From Corynebacterium casei LMG S-19264 (GTDB lineage: Bacteria; Actinomycetota; Actinomycetes; Mycobacteriales; Mycobacteriaceae), in contig NZ_CP004350.1 of the NCBI RefSeq assembly GCF_000550785.1, forward strand, positions 16,834 through 80,833: a stretch of DNA of 64,000 nt, read 5' to 3'. Numbering within the stretch: the stretch's first letter is position 1; every line of letters begins with the position of its first letter. A model generated the notes under the pieces. It was given only the letters and a program-made list of their open reading frames with translations. It searched no databases and was not told the origin of the DNA. Position numbers and translations under genes: made by a program. Below are positions 28,693-36,221 of this stretch, piece after piece.

Positions 28693-29037
28693 ACTTTGAA
28701 ACAGCACCGATGGAAAAACCTGGGACACTTCAAACCGTACAGATTTAATCTGTCCCCCAACAGGGCGCGCTTGCTGTGGTTTTCACCCTAAGGGTTAGAG
28801 GTCTTGGAGGGTAGCAGTCTCGAGCAAAAAGAAGCTCTGGTCTATTTTGATGGAGATTCGGGTAGCTCCTTTTAGATGTTCTTACTAGGGGATGCTCTGG
28901 ATGCTAGGGGTCATACTTCTCTTGGGGAAAGCTTGCCGACTTCTATTACCTATAGCACGACAGTTATTGGTGTATGGTGGACCCTAAACTGGGCACCCAT
29001 CCAGTTTCCGTCCGTTTTATCTAAATGAGGAGTTTTT
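28693..29037. other. Intergenic region upstream of amiF
   Basis: About 345 bp with no gene that I can support. It should hold the amiF promoter. The AGGAGTT ribosome site precedes the GTG start of amiF. Confidence 0.5.
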
Positions 29038-30057
29038 GTGGGAAGTACAGGTAGCGTCAGCGCAAGCCCCGATGGAGTCTTGACTGCATTGATCCAGTAT
29101 CCGGTTCCGATTGTCAGTGGGCCCGAGGACATTGAGAAGAACGTCGCACAAATCTGCCGCACAGTCGCCAACACCAAAGCGGGGTATCCAGACCTCGATA
29201 TCATTGTTTTTCCTGAATACTCCACCTCCGGCCTTAATACGAAGATCTGGTCCTATGACGAGATGCTCTTGACCCTCGATTCGAAAGAGGTGACGCAGTT
29301 TAGGAATGCCTGCCGCGAGAACGATGTTTGGGGAGTCTTTTCCATTATGGAACCCAACGACACTCCCGGTCTCGCGCCCTATAACACTGCCATAATCATC
29401 GATAACAAGGGAGAGACGGCTCTCCATTACCGTAAGCTCCAACCATGGGTTCCGATTGAACCCTGGTACCCAGGTGACTTGGGCATGCCTGTGTGTGAGG
29501 GGCCGAAGGGCTCAAAGCTTGCAGTGTGCATCTGCCATGACGGAATGTTTCCGGAGCTTGCCCGTGAAGCAGCTTATAAAGGCGCGAATATCTACATCCG
29601 TATCTCAGGTTACTCAACGCAGGTCAACGACCAATGGATCCTTACGAACCAGACCAATGCTTGGCAAAACCTCATGTATTCGGTGTCTGTGAATCTGGCT
29701 GGTTATGACAACGTTTTCTACTACTTCGGGGAGGGAACTGTCTGCAACTTTGACGGAAACGTCATTCAGCAAGGACAGCGGAACCCTTGGGAGATTGTCA
29801 CGGCTGAACTCTTCCCCAAACTGGTTGACCAGGCGAGGGAGAATTGGGCGCTGGAGAATAACATCTATAACCTCGGCGCGCGGGGATATGTTGGAAAACC
29901 CGGAGGAGAAAGGGAAAATTACCTCACCTGGGTCAAGGACCTAGCAGGAGGCGAATACCACGTGCCGTGGGAAGATAAGATTCGAATTACTGACGGCTGG
30001 AAGTATTACCCTAACGGTGGTCAGTACGGCCCAATGCCCGAGGAATTAAAGAACTAA
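29038..30057 (+). CDS. amiF: Formamidase
   Basis: A 339-residue member of the nitrilase superfamily starting at GTG 29038 after GAGGAG. It aligns closely with H. pylori AmiF as I remember it, including MGSTGS at the start, [35 protein letters not shown] and [19 protein letters not shown]. The catalytic triad Glu60-Lys133-Cys166 falls at the same positions. The enzyme hydrolyses formamide to formate and ammonia. It stands alone between IS debris and may be transferred; the length is complete. Confidence 0.93.
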   Translation: MGSTGSVSASPDGVLTALIQYPVPIVSGPEDIEKNVAQICRTVANTKAGYPDLDIIVFPEYSTSGLNTKIWSYDEMLLTLDSKEVTQFRNACRENDVWGVFSIMEPNDTPGLAPYNTAIIIDNKGETALHYRKLQPWVPIEPWYPGDLGMPVCEGPKGSKLAVCICHDGMFPELAREAAYKGANIYIRISGYSTQVNDQWILTNQTNAWQNLMYSVSVNLAGYDNVFYYFGEGTVCNFDGNVIQQGQRNPWEIVTAELFPKLVDQARENWALENNIYNLGARGYVGKPGGERENYLTWVKDLAGGEYHVPWEDKIRITDGWKYYPNGGQYGPMPEELKN

Positions 30058-30432
30058 GCTGCCTCAATGAGGTGGGGTTGGTCTGTCTGTCAGCGTACTC
30101 TTCCTGAAATCAACGGTAGTACTTCTTTCGGCACGGCCGCAACTAGACTAGACTTCGAAAATCATGTCAGCGCCCCTTTGTGGGCGCTTTCTTTATGCCC
30201 TGGTCAGACTGCGCATATTTACCATCACGCATAAAAGGCGTGCGCATATTTACCATCACAATAGCAGTTATTCACAGCCTTTAAGCTGGGGATTTTCCTA
30301 TTCTTCCTGGTGGCCTATATCTATATCCGGTAAAACTATATCCGCAAAGGCAAAGCGAGGACACAACCGCTAACGCAAGTAAGTAGACAAAGTCTCATCG
30401 AAGCTCCCGGGTCAAGATGCTCCTATAGTGTG
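30058..30432. other. Gene-free region after amiF
   Basis: About 375 bp without a credible gene. GCGCATATTTACCATCAC occurs twice close together (about 30210 and 30243). A short hydrophobic stretch, LGIFLFFLVAYIYIR, can be translated near 30290, probably a remnant. Confidence 0.4.
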
Positions 30433-30576
30433 TCAAGCGGTTTTCAGGAATTTTTCGTAGGCCGACGCCAATTCCGTCAACGGACGTTTTCCAGTCTCGA
30501 TGTCACTGATCCTAGCCGGGGCGCACCCTAAATGTTGCGCTACGTACACATCTTTGGAACACCAAGCTGCAGAGCT
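30433..30576 (-). pseudogene. XRE-type helix-turn-helix fragment
   Basis: The minus strand reads WCSKDVYVAQHLGCAPARIS, then DIETGKRPLTELASAYEKFL. The run VAQHLGCAPARISDIETGKR fits the helix-turn-helix of XRE regulators. There is no start; a TAG stands directly upstream at 30577-30579. Likely a leftover of an antitoxin or phage-type regulator. Confidence 0.45.
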
Positions 30577-30588
30577 CTACAAATACCT

Positions 30589-30637
30589 AAAGCAAGTCCC
30601 GTGGGAGCGTGCAGAATGCTCCCACGGGACTTGCTTT
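30589..30637. terminator. Strong perfect hairpin (likely terminator)
   Basis: Twenty bases, AAAGCAAGTCCCGTGGGAGC, pair exactly with the downstream GCTCCCACGGGACTTGCTTT around a 9-base loop. It is A-rich before and has TTTAAAG after, so it could end transcription in both directions. Confidence 0.7.
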
Positions 30638-30652
30638 AAAGTTAGTTTATTC

Positions 30653-30762
30653 GGTGCTGTTGCAAACAGGAATTCCAGATAACTAACTATTTGTTAGTGT
30701 GCAGCGCAACGCTGGTACCGGATCCGCCGTTTTCGTCGAAAACGCGAGTTTGCAACAGCACC
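30653..30762. mobile_element. 110-bp IS6-type miniature element, copy 3
   Basis: Differs from copy 2 at only two positions. It has the same perfect 15-bp inverted ends, and no target duplication is visible (left TTTATTC, right GTCGGGAT). Confidence 0.75.
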
Positions 30763-31184
30763 GTCGGGATTACTAACCCGCCATTCAGAGTTGCAAGAAA
30801 GCCGCCAAACAAAGCTGCAAGTCACAACTTACCTCACTCAAATACCGCCTAGTATGGGTACACATAGATGAACAGCCATGGCCACACCCAGGAACCACCT
30901 GGGTATCCGGAAGGATAATCCGAACCACAACTACTCCCCCTGAATATAGACACCCCCAGACGGGGGCCAATAAAGAAGGAATAGTAACGATTCTGCAAAG
31001 TCTCACCAATGGAGCAAACGGCACACCTAACCTGCTGTGATCCACATCACCAAACTAGCTCAGCGAATCATGATGACACAATATTATACGTACACTTCTT
31101 ATATTTTATTCGGAAATCTTGCAGGTCACATTTAACCCGTATAACGTGGTTCAGCAAATGACCGCCCAAGAAGAGGGACCGAAA
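30763..31184. other. Upstream region of the first tendamistat-like operon
   Basis: About 420 bp with no supported gene. It is AT-rich near 31070-31120 (ATATTATACGTACACTTC), where the promoter for the operon at 31185 should lie. Confidence 0.4.
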
Positions 31185-31547
31185 ATGAAGAAGAAACTAG
31201 CGGCAGTTGCAGCGTTGACTTCTTTGGTGGGCGGCCTAGCCGCCTCCCCCAGCTACGCCTCCACAGTCGAGCCATCAGGATTCGAAACAGGTGCAGTTGT
31301 TCAACTCGTCGACCTGGACAATCCCTCCGAGAGTACCCCGGAAGCTTTCGCCACAGCACCCAGTTGCGTGGTGGCATATAAAGAATTGGGCGCGGTACAG
31401 GTCGAAAACAACTGCGGCATGGACCTTCGAGTGAAGGTAATCATCGCCTTTGGGCCTGATTCCGCTTGCAAGAATGTCGTGGCAGGAACCAGGACAAACA
31501 TTCACTTCGCCGGAGCGCTGAAGATTGACAGAGTGGAGTTGTGCTAA
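31185..31547 (+). CDS. Secreted protein with tendamistat-like cysteine pattern
   Basis: A 120-residue precursor from the ATG at 31185, after GAGGGACCGAAA. A signal peptide (MKKKLAAVAALTSLVGGLAA..SYA) is followed by a short acidic linker. The last 60 residues have cysteines at 61, 77, 95 and 120. As I recall tendamistat (alpha-amylase inhibitor family), its cysteines C11-C27-C45 have the same spacings of 16 and 18, with shared APSCV and VKV stretches. The inhibitory Trp-Arg-Tyr is not present (LGA instead), so amylase inhibition is unlikely. The stop overlaps the next start (TAATG), so the two genes are translationally coupled. A toxin or inhibitor role is inference. Confidence 0.65.
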   Translation: MKKKLAAVAALTSLVGGLAASPSYASTVEPSGFETGAVVQLVDLDNPSESTPEAFATAPSCVVAYKELGAVQVENNCGMDLRVKVIIAFGPDSACKNVVAGTRTNIHFAGALKIDRVELC

Positions 31548-31870
31548 TGTTCCTCCCGAAAAAGGCAATGAAGCCCCTCGCCGCAGTAGGCCTATGCGCC
31601 TCGTTGACCTGCGGCGGAGCCGCCACCGCCCTTGGATCACCCGCAACTACCGACACAGCTGCAAATCCAACAGCCAGCACTCTGGAAAAACCAAGCAATC
31701 CTGTTGAGACACAGGACGACTGGGATAACGTCCTCAACTTCTTCGACACCGAGAATCAGTGTCTGACACATAAGGATATCCTCGAGGCAGCCAACCCAAC
31801 CTGGGGTAAGCTAAGGTGCATTTACAAGCCACTAGAAGCGCAACCGTGGTGGTTAGTCCGAAATGGGTAA
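31547..31870 (+). CDS. Small secreted protein with two cysteines
   Basis: A 107-residue precursor starting at the ATG that overlaps the stop of the tendamistat-like gene. A signal peptide (MFLPKKAMKPLAAVGLCASL..ALG) is followed by a Ser/Thr-rich linker and a short domain with NQCLTHKDILEAANPTWGKL, then a second cysteine and a Trp-rich end (QPWWLVRNG). It overlaps the following gene by 8 bp. I do not recognise it; its position matches 48267-48605 in the second locus. Confidence 0.6.
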   Translation: MFLPKKAMKPLAAVGLCASLTCGGAATALGSPATTDTAANPTASTLEKPSNPVETQDDWDNVLNFFDTENQCLTHKDILEAANPTWGKLRCIYKPLEAQPWWLVRNG

Positions 31871-32315
31871 TTGGAACCCGGGAGACCCGGCCCCCTCGAT
31901 AATTCGCCCCGTGCCCTCCGGAAGCATCCCCCTTGAATCCGTAAAAGAATCAGCAAAGGGTGTTTTTGAAGAATGGAGCGGATCGAAAATATCACCCGAT
32001 GAATCAGGTGTCGAACTATGGTCGCGGAGCACCATAGACTCAATCGAAAAGAAAACTTTCCCCTCGAGCGATGAGGATGAGGTCAACAGGGCAGCTCTAC
32101 TCATTGGGGAGATTATTGTACGGGAAACAGGAAGCGAATGGTCCTCCTACACTTCAAAGGACGATAGCACCGGAGAAAGCGTGGACTTCTTTGGGGTAAC
32201 CCAAGGAGGTGACGGAGGCTTATCGGCGGTAGGGAACTGGGCCCGTATGGCAAATGATGGGAGGTTACCTGGACCGCTTTCCGATCTCGTTATCTCAAGT
32301 TTCCCGAAGAGGTAA
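31863..32315 (+). CDS. Hypothetical cytoplasmic protein, third gene of the operon
   Basis: A 150-residue protein without signal peptide or membrane segment. The N-terminus is Pro-rich (GNWNPGDPAPSIIRPVPSG); the rest is acidic and helical. It overlaps the upstream gene by 8 bp, so the three are co-translated. The parallel locus at 47806-49066 has the same order (tendamistat-like, two-Cys secreted, cytoplasmic protein of about 150 residues), which makes it a candidate immunity or accessory partner. No sequence similarity between the third genes is apparent. Confidence 0.55.
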   Translation: MGNWNPGDPAPSIIRPVPSGSIPLESVKESAKGVFEEWSGSKISPDESGVELWSRSTIDSIEKKTFPSSDEDEVNRAALLIGEIIVRETGSEWSSYTSKDDSTGESVDFFGVTQGGDGGLSAVGNWARMANDGRLPGPLSDLVISSFPKR

Positions 32316-32417
32316 GCGGGTTGCGGGTCACTTTAAAGTGTGACATGAATAGGGGTTATCCCTGCATCTCCGAGGTCAGCAAGCCGACTTCCCGTCCTGG
32401 TGAGGCCCCTTGTGTCT

Positions 32418-32576
32418 ATGAAGTTCGCTTTTCTCAGCATGCTCTCCGAGCACCCACGCAGTGTCGGAAAGCTAAAGACTGATTTCGAAAACCGCACTCG
32501 CAACACCTGGCCAATCAACATCGGCCAGGTGTATCAGACAATCAAGCGTCTCACCCGGGAAGGTCAGCGATGCTGA
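32418..32576 (+). pseudogene. PadR-type regulator, N-terminal fragment
   Basis: Fifty-two codons read MKFAFLSMLSEHPRSVGKL, then FENRTRNTWPINIGQVYQTI and KRLTREG before a stop. This matches the winged-helix start of PadR regulators (the INIGQVYQTIKRLTREG stretch is the recognition helix). The C-terminal half is missing; a different sequence continues in another frame. Confidence 0.7.
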
Positions 32577-32679
32577 CGTTGATCGTGTCGAGAAGGGTAT
32601 TAAAGCCAGCAAGGGCCGTGAACAGGTCTTCCCCAAGCTGAACCCGCTAGCAGCAAATGTTACGGGAGAGGGTCTGACT

Positions 32680-33084
32680 GTGAAGGTCAAGATTGTCAAA
32701 CAGGCCGAAGCGCTCCCCGTGCGCTTGGTTCGTGACGGTAGCGATGATGAGGTAGATGAAGCAGCAGCTGTGCGAGAGGTGGATCTGCAGAAGAAGTTCC
32801 ACTGGTCGTTCTACGATCTGGCTGACAAGCTCGGTATCACTAGGCCTCGCGCCACTGCACTTCGGCGACACCTCGGCATCGACAGCAGACCTGACTACGT
32901 GCATGTTTTCGAGTTCGGCTCTCAAAGGCACAATCGCTACTCTGATAACGCCCTGACCCTGATGCGGGACACTCTGGAGCAACTAGACATGGACGAGATC
33001 TGGAAATATCACCGGCCCCGGAATGGAGGAAATCCACGTCCTGCCTGTACGCAGCCGGGTTGTGCGAACACCGAGGCTTCCTAG
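32680..33084 (+). CDS. Hypothetical protein, possibly 5'-truncated
   Basis: 134 codons from GTG 32680. The frame is open further upstream and merges with the PadR break, so the start is uncertain. The middle (HWSFYDLADKLGITRPRATA) looks like a helix-turn-helix, and the end is short and basic with CTQPGCANT. I do not recognise the family. It probably came with the surrounding phage and transfer debris. Confidence 0.45.
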   Translation: MKVKIVKQAEALPVRLVRDGSDDEVDEAAAVREVDLQKKFHWSFYDLADKLGITRPRATALRRHLGIDSRPDYVHVFEFGSQRHNRYSDNALTLMRDTLEQLDMDEIWKYHRPRNGGNPRPACTQPGCANTEAS

Positions 33085-33165
33085 CGGATCGGTGGGATTC
33101 AGGATGTAATGGTGCCAGAGGTGTGTGGTGTTTTTCCGCGATAGACCAGCATGGTGCTGCACTGC

Positions 33166-33215
33166 TTCTTCGACGAGAGGTGTCCGGCCCTTCTTCGACG
33201 AGAGGTGTCCGGCCC
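33166..33215. repeat. Tandem 25-bp direct repeat
   Basis: Two exact copies of a 25-bp unit (TTCTTCGACGAGAGGTGTCC plus GGCCC) stand at 33166-33190 and 33191-33215, just upstream of the lipoprotein gene. The repeat may be a recent slip duplication in the leader or an operator pair. Confidence 0.85.
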
Positions 33216-33234
33216 GAAACGTACGGTGGAGTCC

Positions 33235-33930
33235 ATGAGGAACATCAGAACACTTCCAAGAACCGCGAGTGCTGGCCTGATCGCCGCTGGGTGTGCAGCA
33301 TCCCTTCTGGTGGGCTGCTCGTCAGATGATGGGGCCGGGGAAAGCACCGAAACGACCGTCACTGACACGATCACTCAGCAGCCAGCTAGCACGCCATCAC
33401 AGCCAGAAAGCGCCACCGGTCGTGCGCCAACACCAGACGGAGGAGCGGGCGATGGCTCCTGCGCAGATGCTGCGGTCACTAACCCGCTCGTCGGGGAACA
33501 GCCGATCCCGGTGCATTTTGCCAACGTTGACGACTCCGATGTCAGCTTCTACTACACGGCGACGGAGGGCCAACCAGACCCCTGCACCCCCTTGAGCTGG
33601 GTGAAGCTCGCTGGAACCAACGGAGCAGGAGGCCCCGGAGCAACCGCCGGAAGCGACAGGGAGACCGTTGCTCTGTTCGGGGACGGGCGGCTGATCACCG
33701 ACCCGGCCCCTATTCTCGCACGTCAGATCGAATCTATCGAACAGGTGGACGATCGAACTGTCCGAGTCAACTACGCGTTCTATACTGAAGCTCCAGCTGT
33801 ACTGAACGAGACGGACGCCGGTAGTGCGACCTTCCATTGGGACGGTGACCAGCTAGAAGTCACTGAAAACACGCTGCCTGCAAGCCAGAACGATACGGCG
33901 GAGACGCTCGATATGAGCGGCGTTATGTAG
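33235..33930 (+). CDS. LppP/LprE-type lipoprotein
   Basis: A 231-residue protein from the ATG at 33235. The signal peptide has the lipobox LLVGC near residues 24-28, then a long Ser/Thr/Pro-rich linker to about residue 75. The C-terminal domain (PCTPLSWVKLAGTNGAG, then ETVALFGDGRLITDPAP and VNYAFY) fits the LppP/LprE lipoprotein family of Corynebacterium and Mycobacterium, function unknown. GC content is high compared with the secreted-protein genes upstream, as in the whole 32-41 kb stretch. Confidence 0.75.
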   Translation: MRNIRTLPRTASAGLIAAGCAASLLVGCSSDDGAGESTETTVTDTITQQPASTPSQPESATGRAPTPDGGAGDGSCADAAVTNPLVGEQPIPVHFANVDDSDVSFYYTATEGQPDPCTPLSWVKLAGTNGAGGPGATAGSDRETVALFGDGRLITDPAPILARQIESIEQVDDRTVRVNYAFYTEAPAVLNETDAGSATFHWDGDQLEVTENTLPASQNDTAETLDMSGVM

Positions 33931-34005
33931 TTCACCTGTTGCATCCAATCGAACATCTCGCTACTGTTGGCGTCGTAGCATTCGAACACATGTTTGGAGG
34001 TTTAC

Positions 34006-34560
34006 ATGGATGCACAGACACTCAGCGCCGCCATGGGAGGCAGCGTTGATCAAGCGAGATACGAACAGCTCGTCGGGCCGTTCAACAAGGCGATGCGGGA
34101 TGCCGACATCACCAACGTCAACCGGGCCGCGATGTGGTGCGCACAGGTCGGTCATGAGTCCAGCGGGCTGCTCTACTCTGAGGAGATCGCTGACGGATCG
34201 GAATACGAGGGCCGTGAAGACCTCGGCAACACTCAGCCAGGTGATGGTCCCCGCTTCAAAGGACGCGGTCCGATCCAGCTGACCGGTAGGAACAACTACA
34301 CCCAGTGCTCGCAGTGGGGTTTTGAGCAGGGGATCCTTCCCTCTCCGACGTTCTTCGTCGACAACCCTGAGGCGGCGGCGTCCGATGAATACCTGTTCGT
34401 CGGATCGGTCTACTACTGGATCGTTGCTCGCCCGAATCTCAACCAGCTCTCCGACAATCAAGACCTCGAGGGAGCAACCCAAGCAATCAACGGCGGATAC
34501 AACGGTCTGGAAGACCGTCGCGCCCGCTACCAGAACTGCCTGAACCTCGGAGGGACCTGA
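34006..34560 (+). CDS. Phage-type endolysin, glycoside hydrolase family 19
   Basis: A 184-residue protein from the ATG at 34006, which follows TTTGGAGG. The family-19 fold is visible: FNKAMRDADITNVNRAAMWC, then QVGHESSGLLYSEEIADG with the catalytic Glu, and RFKGRGPIQLTGRNNY. It should cut the glycan of the cell wall. The stop lies at the boundary with the IS3 element at 34560; a few C-terminal codons may be lost. It is part of a phage lysis remnant continued at 35956. Confidence 0.85.
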   Translation: MDAQTLSAAMGGSVDQARYEQLVGPFNKAMRDADITNVNRAAMWCAQVGHESSGLLYSEEIADGSEYEGREDLGNTQPGDGPRFKGRGPIQLTGRNNYTQCSQWGFEQGILPSPTFFVDNPEAAASDEYLFVGSVYYWIVARPNLNQLSDNQDLEGATQAINGGYNGLEDRRARYQNCLNLGGT

Positions 34561-34625
34561 CCCCTGTTTGGTAGACATCTAGATTCTCGGCCGTTAGGTC
34601 TGGGAGGAAAGGTATTCTACCTACT

Positions 34626-34994
34626 ATGCCTAAGTTCTATTCTGAGCAATTCAAGCGTGATGCAGTTGCTCTATACGAAAACAATGAGAACTTATCTCTG
34701 GCTGCTGCCGCGGCCGAACTGGGAGTCAATCGGGCCTCATTGCATCAATGGAAAAAGGAATTCGGCACCGGCAAGAAGACACGCATGGCTGAGGCTAAAG
34801 CCCAGGCAGAAGCTGTATCTGATGCAGAACGCATACGTGCATTGGAAAAAGAAAACGCCAAATTGCGTGAAGAGCGAGATATTTTGCGTAAGGCTGCGAA
34901 GTATTTTGCCGAAGAGACACGCTGGTGCTCCGCTTCCAGTTTGTCGAAGACCACCGCACCGAATACTCGGTCAAGCGGATGTGTGAAGTCTTAA
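34626..34994 (+). CDS. IS3-family transposase OrfA
   Basis: A 122-residue product in this frame. MPKFYSEQFKRDAVALYENN, then LAAAAAELGVNRASLHQWKK is the helix-turn-helix, followed by a coiled coil (RALEKENAKLREERDILRKAAKYFAEE). The rest after ETRW is likely read in the -1 frame as OrfB by programmed frameshifting, since OrfB opens at 34925, overlapping in -1. Confidence 0.85.
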   Translation: MPKFYSEQFKRDAVALYENNENLSLAAAAAELGVNRASLHQWKKEFGTGKKTRMAEAKAQAEAVSDAERIRALEKENAKLREERDILRKAAKYFAEETRWCSASSLSKTTAPNTRSSGCVKS

Positions 34995-35877
34995 AGCTCA
35001 CACGCTCATCGTTTTACAAATGGAAAGCCACGCGCGCTCGCCGCGATGGGCGTACCTGTGCTGACGGTCTGCTTGGGGCCCGTATTGCCGCAGTCTTTGA
35101 AGAAGAAAAGGGATTGTATGGCGCTAAACGCGTCACTGCCTCGCTAAACGAAGACAAAGACTTTGCCAGAGTTAATCATAAAAAGGTTGCCCGGATCATG
35201 AAAAACATGAAGCTACGTGGCTTTACTAAACGCCGTCGGTGCGTGACAACCAGGCGAAACACGAAAAATCCGGTTTTCGCAGACCTGGTGAAACGCCGGT
35301 TTCATGCCAACGCAGTGAACCAGGTATATGTCGGCGATATTACATATTTGCCCTGTAAGAACGGTACAAATATGTATCTGGCTACGGTCATTGACTTGTA
35401 CTCGCGCAAGCTTGCTGGCTTCGCGATTGCTGATCACATGCGCACCAGCCTCGTGATTGAAGCTTTAGAACACGCCAATACGGTACGTGGTGGGCTTGAC
35501 GGTGCCATCTTTCATTCAGATCACGGCAGTGTGGGCGGATTCAATCGGTGGTCGCAACACCAGGTTCTTGGGCCGATGGTAGCTGCTCTGTGAATACCTC
35601 GTCGGCGTTTGGTGCATGCTGTAGCGAGTTGGGCGTGACCCAGTCCATGGGCGCGGTTGGTACCAGCGCTGATAATGCACTGGCGGAATCATTTAATTCC
35701 ACGATGAAAAGAGAAGTCCTCCGCGATAACAAAGTCTTCGCCAATCCGCTGCAATGCCGCCAGGAGGTATTCCGCTGGTGTATCAGATACAACACCCGAC
35801 GCCGACATTCATGGTGCGGACAGATATCACCGGATGCCTTCGAAGCACAATCCGCTACACTATCTAAGGCAGCATAA
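34925..35877 (+). pseudogene. IS3-family transposase OrfB, broken by a 59-bp insertion
   Basis: The first part reads FQFVEDHRTEYSVKRMCEVL, then VYVGDITYLP and IFHSDHGS with two Asp of the DDE triad. At 35542-35602 the frame enters a 59-bp foreign piece (it starts after GTG, runs GGCGGATTC...GCTCTGTG) and stops; the later part, LAESFNSTMKREVL with the final Glu, continues at 35602 in another frame to 35877. Without the insertion the gene would be whole. Confidence 0.8.
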
Positions 35878-35955
35878 CTGCCCCCAACCTGTCTACTTTT
35901 CAGGGGTCACGCCCGAGAAGCACTGCTTCCCGACAACAACGAGGAGGAAATCGAC

Positions 35956-36123
35956 ATGGCAACAGTCGAAGACATCAACTTCAAGCTCGACCTCATCCTG
36001 GACCAGATGGCCGGCCCGGAGAAGGATCAGGACGGCAACCCCGCATGGACCGGTTGGTCCCAGCTGGGTCGCAAGACCCTGATCGACGCTATCGCTGACA
36101 TCCGTAACCGGGTGCTGCGCTAG
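35956..36123 (+). CDS. Small phage protein (55 aa), lysis-gene neighbour
   Basis: Fifty-five codons from the ATG at 35956 after GAGGAGGAAATCGAC. MATVEDINFKLDLILDQMAG, then the motif WTGWSQLGRKTLIDAIADIRN resembles the tiny proteins that follow the endolysin gene in actinobacteriophages. It is separated from the endolysin (34006-34560) only by the IS3 element and probably belonged to the same lysis operon. Function unknown. Confidence 0.6.
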   Translation: MATVEDINFKLDLILDQMAGPEKDQDGNPAWTGWSQLGRKTLIDAIADIRNRVLR

Positions 36124-36221
36124 AAAATGTACGTGCCCCTCGGGGCGCGTGACTACCTACCCCGACGGCCTGTCATGGCCGTGTGGGGTCTTGTGGCGTT
36201 CTACAGATGGGTCCGAACTTC

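Larger units (their letters stand above)
34560..35911 (+). mobile_element. IS3-family element, orfB damaged
   Basis: A 1.35-kb element with ends TGACCCCTGTTTGGTAGACA on the left and, on the right, the complement of TGACCCCTGAAAAGTAGACA. It has OrfA (34626-34994) and OrfB in the -1 frame. A 59-bp foreign stretch in orfB (about 35543-35601) makes it non-functional as it stands. It lies between the endolysin and the small phage protein gene. Confidence 0.85.

Noticed and set aside
31185..31547. Functional alpha-amylase inhibitor
   Set aside because: The cysteine frame fits, but the Trp-Arg-Tyr triad needed for amylase binding is absent.
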